Part shown: piece by piece, positions 1 through 10,048 of the stretch
Position numbering within the stretch: position 1 is the stretch's first letter
Layout of the letters: each line of letters begins with the position of its first letter
The notes under the pieces: generated by a model
Told to the model about the DNA's origin: nothing
The model's database searches: none
What the model saw: the letters and a program-made list of their open reading frames with translations, nothing else
Made by a program: the position numbers and the translations under genes
DNA from: Nitrospirota bacterium
GTDB lineage: Bacteria > Nitrospirota > Leptospirillia > Leptospirillales > Leptospirillaceae
Assembly: GCA_021785195.1 (NCBI GenBank)
Contig: JAJYGC010000009.1
Span: forward strand, 248,001 to 312,000
Direction of reading: 5' to 3'
DNA length: 64,000 bases

Positions 1-485
1 TTGAGGGCCAGGGACTGTATATAGGCTGCGGCATCGTTTTCCAGTTTTCGGGCCATGACCAGATCAGGGTGCTCTCCTTGAAGAAAAACGGGGTGGGCGG
101 ATCCGACATTTGTTCCGGGCGCCATCGCCGCCAGGGAAGAGGCGTATAAGATGAACACTCCCGCCGAAGCGGCACGGCTTCCGGACGGAGCGACATAAAC
201 AATGACTGGAAGGGGAGAGGCAAAAATCCTTTTCACCATGGAACGCATGGAGGTAGAAAGCCCTCCTGGCGTATCGAGCCTGAAGATGAGCGCCAAATCA
301 TTTTCCTGGCGGGCCCGTTGGAGTCCCGCCTTGAGGTACTGGTCGGAAACGGGATTGATTGCCCCATGATAGTCCAGTACCAGAACTCCCTGTGACGGAT
401 TGGCCCCGCTTGCAAAAGGCGGGATGGCCATGGGGAGGACTGATGCGACCAGGATGAAAAGGAGCGCTGTTTTGAGCGAGAACAT
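1..485 (-). CDS. NfeD/ClpP-class membrane-bound serine protease homologue, N-terminal part (gene runs off the window start)
   Basis: Reverse-strand translation from ATG at 485 gives MFSLKTALLFILVASVLPMAIPPFASGANPSQGVLVLDYHGAINPVSDQYLKAGLQRARQENDLALIFRLDTPGGLSTSMRSMVKRIFASPLPVIVYVAPSGSRAASAGVFILYASSLAAMAPGTNVGSAHPV; DTPGG and the SG/ASAG region are typical of the family. Confidence 0.85.
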   Translation of the reverse strand, partial: MFSLKTALLFILVASVLPMAIPPFASGANPSQGVLVLDYHGAINPVSDQYLKAGLQRARQENDLALIFRLDTPGGLSTSMRSMVKRIFASPLPVIVYVAPSGSRAASAGVFILYASSLAAMAPGTNVGSAHPVFLQGEHPDLVMARKLENDAAAYIQSLAL

Positions 486-923
486 TGTTCGGGCCCTTTT
501 TGGGTGGGAAGACTCCATGTCGCTCGGAACCCTTCTTCATCTTTGGTTCTCTTTGGGGATGTTCCGGCAAGTTGAACTTCCTTCTTTAAACAGTGTCCCC
601 TCCCCGCCTGTTTGTCAAAGAACGGGATCGGTTCCGGATAAGAAAGGGCAAAATCATCGGAGTCCTGCGGAAAGAGGGAGTGGAGGGTCGGTTTTACGGG
701 TTTGCTCCATCTTTATACGAGGGGCAGGCCTTTAAGGGAACATCCTGAAAGGCAAATTTTTTCTCTGGTATTCAGGAGTGGTGGGATTGATGATCGACCG
801 GGAAGGACTTCAATGACAGAAGTTGTTCGCATTAGAACTGCCACATTTTTTGATCACAATCAGTGGTTATTTGGATATTCTGGTAAATTCCTAGGATGAT
901 GGGCTGATTGTTAGCATTGGATT

Positions 924-1526
924 CTACTGAGCCATTTCGGATGCTTTCTGAACGGACCACAGGAGGTCGAGGATCAAGTCATCCGCTCTTTTCTGTAGGG
1001 ACTCCCTCTGGGGTGTTCCGTTTTCGTCCAGCATGTCTTCGATGTTTCCGATCGGAAGCCTTGTCGGAACCGGGTTTGCCCCCATTGCGAGAAGGACCAG
1101 CCTCAACTGGGCCAATGCATTGATCCCACCATAGGCTCCATTTGAAACGGTGACAATCGCCACGGGTTTCCGGTGGAACTCTTCATAAAGATAATCGAGG
1201 GCATTTTTGAGGACACCTGGAATTCCGTTGTTATATTCAGGACTTACAAGAACAAGGCCATCCCCGTACCGGATCTTGTCCGCAAGAAACTGAAGGCCGG
1301 GGGGAGGGTCTTCCCTATGTCCGAGTCGTTCTTCCATGATGGGAAGATTGATCTCCCTCAGGTCGAGAAGCTCGGAGAGGATCTTTCCTGTTGCCTCCAT
1401 CCGGTTCTTGACGAACAGGGCGGCCTTGGGTGTCTGCCTTCCCCTCCGGACGCTCCCGATCAAAACGGGAATTTTCCATAGGGTCCTGGAAGCCATCGGG
1501 TTTGGTTCCTCCGTGGTTGGAATCAA
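924..1526 (-). CDS. NADPH-dependent FMN reductase family protein
   Basis: IPVLIGSVRRGRQTPK N-terminus and SPEYNNGIPGVLKNALDYL motif typical of NAD(P)H-dependent FMN reductases; start may be the internal Met at 1496. Confidence 0.85.
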   Translation of the reverse strand: MIPTTEEPNPMASRTLWKIPVLIGSVRRGRQTPKAALFVKNRMEATGKILSELLDLREINLPIMEERLGHREDPPPGLQFLADKIRYGDGLVLVSPEYNNGIPGVLKNALDYLYEEFHRKPVAIVTVSNGAYGGINALAQLRLVLLAMGANPVPTRLPIGNIEDMLDENGTPQRESLQKRADDLILDLLWSVQKASEMAQ

Positions 1527-1666
1527 GGGGATTAAAGGGCAAGGAATTTTCGGATGACCTCCCGGAGGAACCCGAGGGAGGACTCTTCATAAAGAAAAAC
1601 CCTCCCAAGTCTATACCGATTGAAAAACGATTGGCAATCACCCCTGTGGAGGGGAAAAGGACGATG

Positions 1667-2884
1667 CTACAAAAGGGGTTTTCGGTCAGCTTTCCGGGCG
1701 AGGACGAGTCCTGTGGGGATGGCAAGAAAGAGGAGTCCCGCCGAGAGGAAAAATGGAAATCCGCTGGAGTAGGAGATCAGGATGGGTCCCAGGAAGGCTC
1801 CGAGAGAACTTCCCGCATCTCCGAAAAACTGAAGGGATGCGACGGCCCGGCCCCGGGCTTCCGCCTTGACTGATCGATCTACCAGAAGGAGAAGGTTGAT
1901 CCATACGGATCCGCCCCCGGCTCCAATCAGGATCAGCGCCGCCAGAAGCCAATTCCCTTCATGGTGAATCCCGATCAGGATGAATCCTGCAAGCAGGAGG
2001 ACAAATCCCATCGACGCGTGGAGGGCCGGACGTTCCCATCGGTCCACAATCCTTCCTGTCACCAGCGAGACCCCCGCCGAACAGAAGGCTTCCAGTGCGA
2101 ACAGGAGCCCAGCGGTTCCCTGGGAGCCGAGGTGGAGGAGGGAAAGGTGGATCTGGCGGACCCAGAGAACCAGCGTGGCGAGGAGAACCCCCTGAAGGGC
2201 GAATGTATAGACCACCATCATGGCAAAGACGGGGATAAGGTCTCGTCTGGCACTTTTCAGAAAGGAAAAGCCTCTGGTGGGGGCGGAAGGAACGTTGGCC
2301 CGGATGTCGGGAAGGGTCGGCAGTGCGATCAAGACGGCTACGATGAGGGCTCCCATCGCAAGAAGGAAAGTCTTCAGGTCCCCGAGAAAGACCACGAGGA
2401 CCCCTCCCAGAACGAACCCGAAGGGAGTGCCACTTGATTGGGCTGAGCGGACGAATGAAGTGGCGCGCCCTTTTCCCGATCCTTGCCCGGAGTGAAGGGC
2501 AAGGGTCTGCGCCGAAATGAAAACGCATGCAGATCCAAGTCCATGCAGGATGCGGCCGGACAGAAAGAAGATTCCTTCATGTCCGGTAAGGCTTCCAAGG
2601 GCAAACAGCGCCATGACGCCAATGTTGATCAGCACTCCCGACAAAAAGATCCGTCGGCCCCCGAAGGCGTCGATCGCCACCCCAACCCAGGGAGAAACGA
2701 GCATCCGGACGACCCTGTTTGTCGCCATGATCAGGCCGATGATGTATACGGGAAGTCCGGCATTCAATGCGGCGAGGGGCAGAATCGGGAAGGCCATTCC
2801 CCCTCCGACCCCTGACAGGAGGACACCCGGGACGATCGAGAGGGATGTCCTTGAAGAAAAACGTTCCCCTTCGGGTTCTTTCAT
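1667..2884 (-). CDS. MFS transporter
   Basis: 405 aa, about 12 hydrophobic segments, MFS-like loops (NRVVRMLVSPWVGVAIDAFGGRRIFLSG). Confidence 0.85.
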   Translation of the reverse strand: MKEPEGERFSSRTSLSIVPGVLLSGVGGGMAFPILPLAALNAGLPVYIIGLIMATNRVVRMLVSPWVGVAIDAFGGRRIFLSGVLINIGVMALFALGSLTGHEGIFFLSGRILHGLGSACVFISAQTLALHSGQGSGKGRATSFVRSAQSSGTPFGFVLGGVLVVFLGDLKTFLLAMGALIVAVLIALPTLPDIRANVPSAPTRGFSFLKSARRDLIPVFAMMVVYTFALQGVLLATLVLWVRQIHLSLLHLGSQGTAGLLFALEAFCSAGVSLVTGRIVDRWERPALHASMGFVLLLAGFILIGIHHEGNWLLAALILIGAGGGSVWINLLLLVDRSVKAEARGRAVASLQFFGDAGSSLGAFLGPILISYSSGFPFFLSAGLLFLAIPTGLVLARKADRKPLL

Positions 2885-2932
2885 CGGAGGGTCAATCTCC
2901 CGCCGGACAGAAAAGGGAAAGGAAAGAGGGGG

Positions 2933-5900
2933 TCATTTCCCGTTTTTCCGATCCTCTGCGGTGCCGGATCCCATTGGGATCGCATCATGTTCAGGGGCGA
3001 TCGAGCGGTTGAATGCCTCATCGAAGCGGAACCTGTTCGGAACCTGTTTGCGAAAGAGCGCATAAAAAGTCGGGACCAGAAAAAGGGTGCTGAGTGTAGC
3101 CAGCAAAAGGCCGCCGATCACCGCCCGTCCGAGCGGGGCGTTTTGTTCACCGCCGGATCCCATTCCGAACGCCATTGGCAACATTCCGAGGATCATGGCC
3201 GTTGCTGTCATGAGGATTGGTCGAAGTCGGATGGACCCCGCGGCGACCGCGGCTTCCAGGGCGGTCGCCCCTCTCCCTCTTTCCTCGTTGGCGAATGTCA
3301 CGAGCAGGATGCTGTTGGCGGTGGCCACCCCCACCACCATGATCGCCCCCATGGCAGACTCGACGTTCAGGGTCGTGTGGGTGGCGAGGAGCGCAAATGT
3401 CACCCCGGAAAGACCAGCAGGAATGCTGACCAAAATGATGAATGGATCAAGAAATGACTGGAAATTCATGACGAGCAGGAGGTAGACCAGCAAAATTGCC
3501 AGGATCAGACCCATTCCAAAGCTTCTGAAGGACTCGATCATGGCCTGGCTTTGTCCCCTGAAGAGGATCCTGGTCCCGGGCGGAAGGGCCAGGGATCGCA
3601 CGGATTTCTTGATGGCAGAGGTCAGGCTTCCCAGATCCCGATCCTGGGCATTGACCAGAACATCCATCGTTCTCTGGACAGTATAGTGGGTGATTGAGCC
3701 AGGGAGGGATCCTTCCCGAATAGAGGCGATATTGGAAAGATACTGGGTGGTGGGAGGAGGTGCTGCCGCTCCCATTGCAGCCAGGAGAACCTGGGCCGGA
3801 GGAGGGTTGCTGGTCCTGATGGGAAGACGCCGGAGGTCTTCAATGGAGGCAATGGTTTCGGTTGGAGACTGGACCGCAACGATGTAGTTGACGGTGTTTT
3901 TGGGGTTGACCCAGTAATTCGGATTGATCAGGGTGGAGGAGGAGAGTGCCACAAGGAGGTTGGAAGCCACATCGTTCTGGGTCAGCCCGACGAGGAGTGC
4001 GTCGCCGCGTCGCGTCCGGACGAAGAGGGTCGGATAATGCATGACCTGTGGAATCGACACGTCCACCGCACCCGGGATGGCCTGAATGCGTTTCCGGATG
4101 GTGCGGGCCAGGTTGTAGGAGGCGTCCAGATTGCGCCCCTGGATCTGGATGTCAATGGGGGCAGAAAGGCCAAAGTCCAGTACCTGGCTGATGATGTCGG
4201 CGGGTTTGTACCAGAACTCAACGTTCGGGTAATCGGCCTGAAGACGTTTTCTGATTTTTTTCTGGTAATCAAAGATAGAGTGGTGGGGGTCCTTGAGGGA
4301 AATCAGAAAATCGGCATCCATGGGTCCGATGCTGTCTGTCTGGTAAAAGGCCAGATTGTAATAGACCGGGAGACCGATGTTGACATCGACCGATTTGAGT
4401 TCGGCGGGGGGAATGACTTCCTTGATCGTCTTGTAGACCTTTTGGGCGTAGGCGTCTGTCACTTCGATCCGGGATCCGTCCGGGGTCCGCATGTGGAGAG
4501 CGATGAGACCGGCGTCCACCGAAGGAAAGAAATCAACCCCGGTATGGAACAGGAGGATCCCCGCCACGAAAAATGTGGCGAAAGCTCCGGATAACAACAG
4601 ATGTGGCCGTGACAGCGATCGCTCCAGGAGGGTGGCATAACGGGACCTGACCGCCTCGAACATTTTCAGGAAAAGGCTGTTCTGGGAACCCGGCATTCCG
4701 TGTTCTCCGGAAGGGGTGTTTCCGGGATTGAGAGCATCCTGCCTTGCGGGGTGGGGACGAGACTGGTGCAGGATCATCGAAAGTGTAACGACGAGGGTCC
4801 TCGAGAGAAAGTAGCTCGCAAGCATGGAAAAAACCACGGAGAGGGCCAGCGGAGTGAAGAGAAACTGGGAGACTCCCTTCAATAGGATGACCGGAAAAAA
4901 AACGATCAGGATTGCAGAGGTTCCGACGAAAGCGGGAAGGGCGACCTGATTCGCTCCATCCCAGACCGACTTGAGCGGGTCGGGCGTCAGCGATCTGTTC
5001 CGCTCGATGTTTTCAATGGCGACGGTCGCATCGTCAACCAGCATTCCAATCGCAAGCGCCAGTCCCCCAAGGGTCATGATATTCAGGGACTGATGGAAAA
5101 GTTTCAGGAAAAAAAGGGCCGAAAGGATGGAGAGCGGGATGGAAAGCAGGATGATGACCGTCGAGCGGAGATCTCCCAGGAAGAGGTAGATCATGAGCCC
5201 CACCAGGATCGTTCCGAGGGCTCCTTCCTGAAGGACGTCCATCAATGCCCGTTTCACGAAGATGGATTGGTCAAAGAAAAGCTTCAGGTGGACCCCGGGG
5301 GGGAGGAAGGACTCAATCCGGGGAATGGCATGCCGGACGGCCTCGACCACCTTCAATGTCGATGAACCCGCATGGCGGAAGATGGCCAGATAGGTCGACC
5401 TGTGTCCATTGACCCGCACGATGTTTTCCTGGACTGCGTATCCATCATGAACGTTCGCGACATCGTTGAGGCGAACCACGACCCCATTGAGGGCCCGAAT
5501 CGGAAGCCTTCCCAGCCCCTCGAGCGTGCTGGGACTTCCGTTGAGCTGGATGTTGACCTCTTTGGAGCCGATCTTGGCCGAACCGCCCGGAACAATGATG
5601 TTGGAGCGGGTCAGGGTATTGACGATGTCGTTGGGGGAAAGGCCATACCCCGAGAGCTTGTCGGGATTGATGTCAACCATGACCTGACGCATTTTTCCCC
5701 CGAAAGGGGCCGGAGTCGAAAGTCCTGGGACCGTAAAAAGTCCCACCCGGATGAAATTGAGCCCGTAATCGTAGAGCTGTTGCTCGGAATAATGGCTTCC
5801 CTGGACCTCCATCTGGACGACGGGAACATTGGAGGCATTGTACTGGATGATGTTGGGGGGCATCGTTCCAGGGGGGAAAATCCTGAGCAACGTTTCGCTG

Positions 5901-6235
5901 ACGGCGCTGATTTGGGCGATCGCCGCCGCAATGCTTTCCCCTTGGTGAAAGTAGACCTTGATGAGGCCTGTCCCGTTGATGGATTCGCTCTCAATCCGGC
6001 TGATTCCATTGACTGTGGTTGAATAGGCTCTTTCGGAAATGAGGACGATCCGCTCTTCCATGTCGATGGCGGACAGGCCGGGGTAGTTCCAGACTACGTT
6101 GACGACCGGGATGTCAATGGAGGGAAAGATATCCAGGATCATCCTGTTAAAAGAAAGGATGCCCATGATCAGGATGACCGAAGCCATCACGAAGATCGTG
6201 TAGGGCCTTTTGATTGCGATCCGGACCAGAAACAT
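2933..6235 (-). CDS. Efflux RND transporter permease subunit (AcrB/HAE1-like)
   Basis: 1100 aa; IRRPYT-type N-terminus (FLVRIAIKRPYTIFVMASVILIMGILSFNRMILDIFPSIDIPVVNV), LVDDATVAIENIER, VGVATANSILLVTFANEERGRG. Confidence 0.95.
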   Translation of the reverse strand: MFLVRIAIKRPYTIFVMASVILIMGILSFNRMILDIFPSIDIPVVNVVWNYPGLSAIDMEERIVLISERAYSTTVNGISRIESESINGTGLIKVYFHQGESIAAAIAQISAVSETLLRIFPPGTMPPNIIQYNASNVPVVQMEVQGSHYSEQQLYDYGLNFIRVGLFTVPGLSTPAPFGGKMRQVMVDINPDKLSGYGLSPNDIVNTLTRSNIIVPGGSAKIGSKEVNIQLNGSPSTLEGLGRLPIRALNGVVVRLNDVANVHDGYAVQENIVRVNGHRSTYLAIFRHAGSSTLKVVEAVRHAIPRIESFLPPGVHLKLFFDQSIFVKRALMDVLQEGALGTILVGLMIYLFLGDLRSTVIILLSIPLSILSALFFLKLFHQSLNIMTLGGLALAIGMLVDDATVAIENIERNRSLTPDPLKSVWDGANQVALPAFVGTSAILIVFFPVILLKGVSQFLFTPLALSVVFSMLASYFLSRTLVVTLSMILHQSRPHPARQDALNPGNTPSGEHGMPGSQNSLFLKMFEAVRSRYATLLERSLSRPHLLLSGAFATFFVAGILLFHTGVDFFPSVDAGLIALHMRTPDGSRIEVTDAYAQKVYKTIKEVIPPAELKSVDVNIGLPVYYNLAFYQTDSIGPMDADFLISLKDPHHSIFDYQKKIRKRLQADYPNVEFWYKPADIISQVLDFGLSAPIDIQIQGRNLDASYNLARTIRKRIQAIPGAVDVSIPQVMHYPTLFVRTRRGDALLVGLTQNDVASNLLVALSSSTLINPNYWVNPKNTVNYIVAVQSPTETIASIEDLRRLPIRTSNPPPAQVLLAAMGAAAPPPTTQYLSNIASIREGSLPGSITHYTVQRTMDVLVNAQDRDLGSLTSAIKKSVRSLALPPGTRILFRGQSQAMIESFRSFGMGLILAILLVYLLLVMNFQSFLDPFIILVSIPAGLSGVTFALLATHTTLNVESAMGAIMVVGVATANSILLVTFANEERGRGATALEAAVAAGSIRLRPILMTATAMILGMLPMAFGMGSGGEQNAPLGRAVIGGLLLATLSTLFLVPTFYALFRKQVPNRFRFDEAFNRSIAPEHDAIPMGSGTAEDRKNGK

Positions 6236-6398
6236 TGGGTAAATGCCTCCTTAAAACTCAAAATCAATGAATCCGATGCCCCCGGAGGGAGATTGGGTCA
6301 AAAACTGCCTTTGTTCTTGTGTGCAGGCAGCCAAGTGGTCCGGTTCCTTTTTCGTGGTCTCGAAAGACCCCTAAAAAAGGGACCGGGGAGGAGACCCA

Positions 6399-7052
6399 TT
6401 ACTGGTGGGTGTTCTGGTTGTTCCCAAGCCAGACCGTAATGAATTTTCGAATGGCGGCGTCATCCAGGGTCTCCATGGGAAGAAGACGGGTCCATGCGGA
6501 CAGGACGATCTTCTGGGAAATCCCTGGATTGGGTGCCACGATGACCCCTTTCCCTTCCTCAAGCCCCAGGGAGGGGGAGTAGGTGTCAAAGGAACCGGCA
6601 ATTTTCTGGAGGGAGGCGAGGGTCTTCGGGCAGGTGCAGTTGTACTGTATGAGAATGTTCCCGTGTTCGAGCAGATGAACCTGGATGTAGGCGGGAAGGG
6701 GAGAAGTCGGAAAATAGGTGTCGATGAACTGCTCCATGTGCGGTCCCGATGTGGGGGGATTCGAATTGTACTTGAATCCCTGGAGGCGTGTGAAATCCCA
6801 ATGGTCGTGACCCTGGGAAGGATAAAAGGTTCCGGGGAGGTCTCCGTCACTTACCTGGGCGATGGGAGGGGAGGCGGAACCGGGTGCAGGAACGGATGTT
6901 GCCGGCGGGGTATTTGTGCCATCCATCAGGGAGGGGGCACCCTTTTTCTGATGGCCAATGTAAATGAAGAAGGTGGCCAGGATGGCAAGCACCAGGAACA
7001 GGGGCCATTTTGAAAAAGGAGAGGTTTTTTTTGAGGGCGTAACAGTGGCCAT
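6399..7052 (-). CDS. DUF3105-type membrane-anchored protein
   Basis: N-terminal TM, then YNSNPPTSGPHMEQFIDTYF...YIQVHLLEHGNILIQYNCTCP characteristic of DUF3105. Confidence 0.75.
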   Translation of the reverse strand: MATVTPSKKTSPFSKWPLFLVLAILATFFIYIGHQKKGAPSLMDGTNTPPATSVPAPGSASPPIAQVSDGDLPGTFYPSQGHDHWDFTRLQGFKYNSNPPTSGPHMEQFIDTYFPTSPLPAYIQVHLLEHGNILIQYNCTCPKTLASLQKIAGSFDTYSPSLGLEEGKGVIVAPNPGISQKIVLSAWTRLLPMETLDDAAIRKFITVWLGNNQNTHQ

Positions 7053-7416
7053 GCGTCATCCTTCTTGATCGGCGTTTCGTGCGATGAATCCATAAGACGG
7101 TCTATGCACAAAGCAGGCGTTTTCGGTGAAGTCGAGCGGGAGGGAAATCCTCTCCGGATGTTCCATTATCGCCGGACCCGTCCGTTCGTTCAATCCGCAA
7201 TCTGATGTCTCATGCATTTTCCGGGTTCGGCCGAATTTTCCCCGGTCTGGAAACCTCCGGGCTCCCTTGATCTGTTGGATGGGAGGTCAGAGCCTGTTTT
7301 TGTGAAATGGTCAGGGGCTTCTCCGGGCGGATGGTATTATTGAAGCAAAGAACAGGAAAGAACCGATCATCAAATGTGTAAGCCATGGGAGTTCTTGCGC
7401 CCCAAGGAGGTGTCTG

Positions 7417-8016
7417 ATGAGTCTCAAAGCGCAGTTGGAGTCGGATCAGGGGGAATGGGGAAAGTGGGTTCTGAGGCGTCAACTGGGGATTCCGAACAAT
7501 CGGAGGCTCTGGGTATGCGCCTGTATGGACGAACGGCTTCCGGTGGACGATGTGCTGGGGATTCGGGGAGATCATGGTGATGCCCATGTATTCCGCAACG
7601 CCGGAGGACTGATTACCGATGATGCAATCCGTTCCGCGATGCTGACCTGCAATTTTTTTGGCACTGAGGAGATCGTGATTCTGAACCACACGGAGTGTGG
7701 AATGATGTCCGCCCACGCGGAAACGCTGGTCAAGGCGCTCGAGAAGAAAGGAATCCATGTGGAAAAGGTCCCGATCGATCCTTCCTTGCCGGAGTTGACG
7801 CTTGCCAAGGGGGGGGTTGCGAAGTGGATTCGCATGTTCAACGATGTGGATGAGATTTGTGCCCAGCAGATCGAATATGTTCGCAATCATCCCCTGATTC
7901 CAAAGAATGTTGTGGTGAGTGGATGGGTTTATGAAGTGGAAACAGGGCGTTTGCGGGCCCCGCACAAGATCCTTGCCGAGAAAGTCAGGACAAGCAAGGC
8001 GATGGGGGCCAGGTAA
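7417..8016 (+). CDS. Beta-class carbonic anhydrase family protein
   Basis: CACMDERLPVDDVLGIRGDHGDAHVFRNAGG...NHTECGM (CxDxR and HxxC zinc ligands); RBS AAGGAGGT upstream. Confidence 0.9.
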   Translation: MSLKAQLESDQGEWGKWVLRRQLGIPNNRRLWVCACMDERLPVDDVLGIRGDHGDAHVFRNAGGLITDDAIRSAMLTCNFFGTEEIVILNHTECGMMSAHAETLVKALEKKGIHVEKVPIDPSLPELTLAKGGVAKWIRMFNDVDEICAQQIEYVRNHPLIPKNVVVSGWVYEVETGRLRAPHKILAEKVRTSKAMGAR

Positions 8017-8089
8017 TTCGGATGGGATGCCCCCAGTGGCAACCGGGGGCTGATTCGTGCGAGTGACGGATCTTTGTTTGATGAATCGT

Positions 8090-9517
8090 TCAGGGAAGGA
8101 GTTTTGAAAGGGGAATGGCCAGGACATGGCCATAAAGGTTGGAAAGGTAAACGGTTCCTCCCACAACGACAGGGGTCGTCGGTCCAAAGCTGCCACCGAC
8201 CGCATTCTCCTTCAGCAGGTGTCCCGTCATCCGGTCAAACACCTCGATGGTTCCGGCCGAGGTGGGAACGATCAGATGGTCTCCCACCACTGCGCCGGCG
8301 GTGCGGGACAGGGAATGAAGCTTGGCGGACCAGATGCGTTGTCCTGTCTTGATCCGGAGGGCGACGATCTCTCGTGAAACGGGGGAGGTCGCATAGACGA
8401 TTCCTTGGTGGATGAGGGGTGTGGCCGTTTTCATGGAAGGAGGGATGTCTCCGGCCGAAAGGGGAACCTCCCAAATGGTTTTTCCAGTCTGCGCGTTCAG
8501 TGCAAATACGAGGTTCCTGAGGGGGGCCTTGTCTTTCCCTGACCGGATGGTGGTTTCAGAGACGACGGTGTACCCTGAAAAAGCGGGTGTGCAGTCACCC
8601 ATCCCGGTCGAATAAACTTTCGGAAACGTCCGGCTCCATCGAACGGATTTTGTTCTCGGGGAAAAAGACAGGAAACGGCTTGGATTTGAAACTCCCAGAT
8701 AAATCCGGTCATAAGCGGACAAGAGGCTCGACATGCTGTCGAATGAACGGATGTCCACATGGGCAATCCGTTGACCGCTGTCAAGAAGGTAGCCATTCAT
8801 GTGTCCGTCTCCTGTCGGTTCCCAGAGGACGGGGGGGATGATCACACCCGTTGCCATCATTTCCCCGCGTGCGTTGGCTTTCCAGATGGTCTTCCCGGTG
8901 TTCAGGTCCAGGGCGTAAAGGGTATTGAGCCCAGGTCCCCTCACCGTCTGTTTCCCCCGGAGGAATCGAACCACATTTTGATAATTGAAGTAGGGGTTTC
9001 CGGTGGAAACGAAGACCCTGTCCTTCCAGACCAGGGGATTCGACATCGTCATGTTCCAGCCGTAATGTGACCAGAGCAGTTTCCCTGTTTTTGCCTCCAG
9101 GGCGTAGGTGTATCCGTTGTCATCCCCAATGATCACCCGTCCCTTGACGACGCTTACGCCGACAGGCATTCCGATCGTATAGGCCGTCACACTGGTGGAC
9201 CCGGAAAGGGGGGGGCCATTCAGGGGCAAGGCCCCGAATCCCTTGAAGTCCCATTGGACACCCCTCTTGAACCATTCAGGATCGGTCTCCAAGGCAGGAT
9301 GAACCGGGTTTCTGAAATTGTTTTCCCCATAAGTCAGCCATTCCTGGGGGTAAAGAGCCTCTTGGGCAGTCCCAAAAGCATTCGGGCGGGGAGGGGATAA
9401 AGGGGGAGCAGCCGATGTAACCGTCCCGACTCCCAGCTGGAGCGCCAGGGCCATCAGAATTCCTTTCAGAATCCGGACTTTCCATAGGGTTGCCCTTGCC
9501 GGGCCGTCCTTTTGCAA
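8090..9517 (-). CDS. Secreted PQQ-like beta-propeller repeat protein
   Basis: Repeated blades (GYTYALEAKTGKLLWSHYG; NTLYALDLNTGKTIWKANA; LVFALNAQTGKTIWEVPL; EIVALRIKTGQRIWSAKL). Likely TTG start at 9517 behind AGGAG, giving a signal peptide. Confidence 0.8.
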   Translation of the reverse strand: MQKDGPARATLWKVRILKGILMALALQLGVGTVTSAAPPLSPPRPNAFGTAQEALYPQEWLTYGENNFRNPVHPALETDPEWFKRGVQWDFKGFGALPLNGPPLSGSTSVTAYTIGMPVGVSVVKGRVIIGDDNGYTYALEAKTGKLLWSHYGWNMTMSNPLVWKDRVFVSTGNPYFNYQNVVRFLRGKQTVRGPGLNTLYALDLNTGKTIWKANARGEMMATGVIIPPVLWEPTGDGHMNGYLLDSGQRIAHVDIRSFDSMSSLLSAYDRIYLGVSNPSRFLSFSPRTKSVRWSRTFPKVYSTGMGDCTPAFSGYTVVSETTIRSGKDKAPLRNLVFALNAQTGKTIWEVPLSAGDIPPSMKTATPLIHQGIVYATSPVSREIVALRIKTGQRIWSAKLHSLSRTAGAVVGDHLIVPTSAGTIEVFDRMTGHLLKENAVGGSFGPTTPVVVGGTVYLSNLYGHVLAIPLSKLLP

Positions 9518-10048
9518 AATGAAATCTCCTCGGGGATTTGCTTCCTCACGATGAATCGGTTTGAAGCAGGTTGTTGGAAATCCCCCCGCAGCGGGGGAAT
9601 GCAGTCGATTGACGGAAGTGCCATGTTTTGAAAGGACACCCAATGACCGACCCTGAAGAAGTCTATCATTATCCTTCTCTCGAAGAGTTATTCCAGAAAG
9701 GGATTTCGGGACCTCGAACGATGCAGGTCAGGCAGGGAAAGGATGGGAATGAGTCAGGGGTAGAATCTGTAAAAATGTTAAAAATTTAAGTATTTATGGG
9801 TTTTTTAGGCAGTTGGTTAATGATTCGGGAGGTCGACCTGGGGGTGCGCGGGATTGTGACCGGAATCAAAAATTTCCACTGTCTATTGTTTGAAACGGAA
9901 ATCTGGGGGCTTTGGTTCGGTCGGTCCTCCTGACAGCTCATGAAAAAGGTACGAGCATCGCCTCGCAGAGGAATTCGGCAGCCGGATTGGAAAAAGCCGA
10001 CCGGGATCAGGCAGGGGCTCCGTCTCCCGGTCTTGGCTTGGCGTCTTT

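Noticed and set aside
7210-8205. 331-aa minus-strand ORF
   Set aside because: Antisense to the well-supported carbonic anhydrase; composition is shadow-ORF-like with no family motif.
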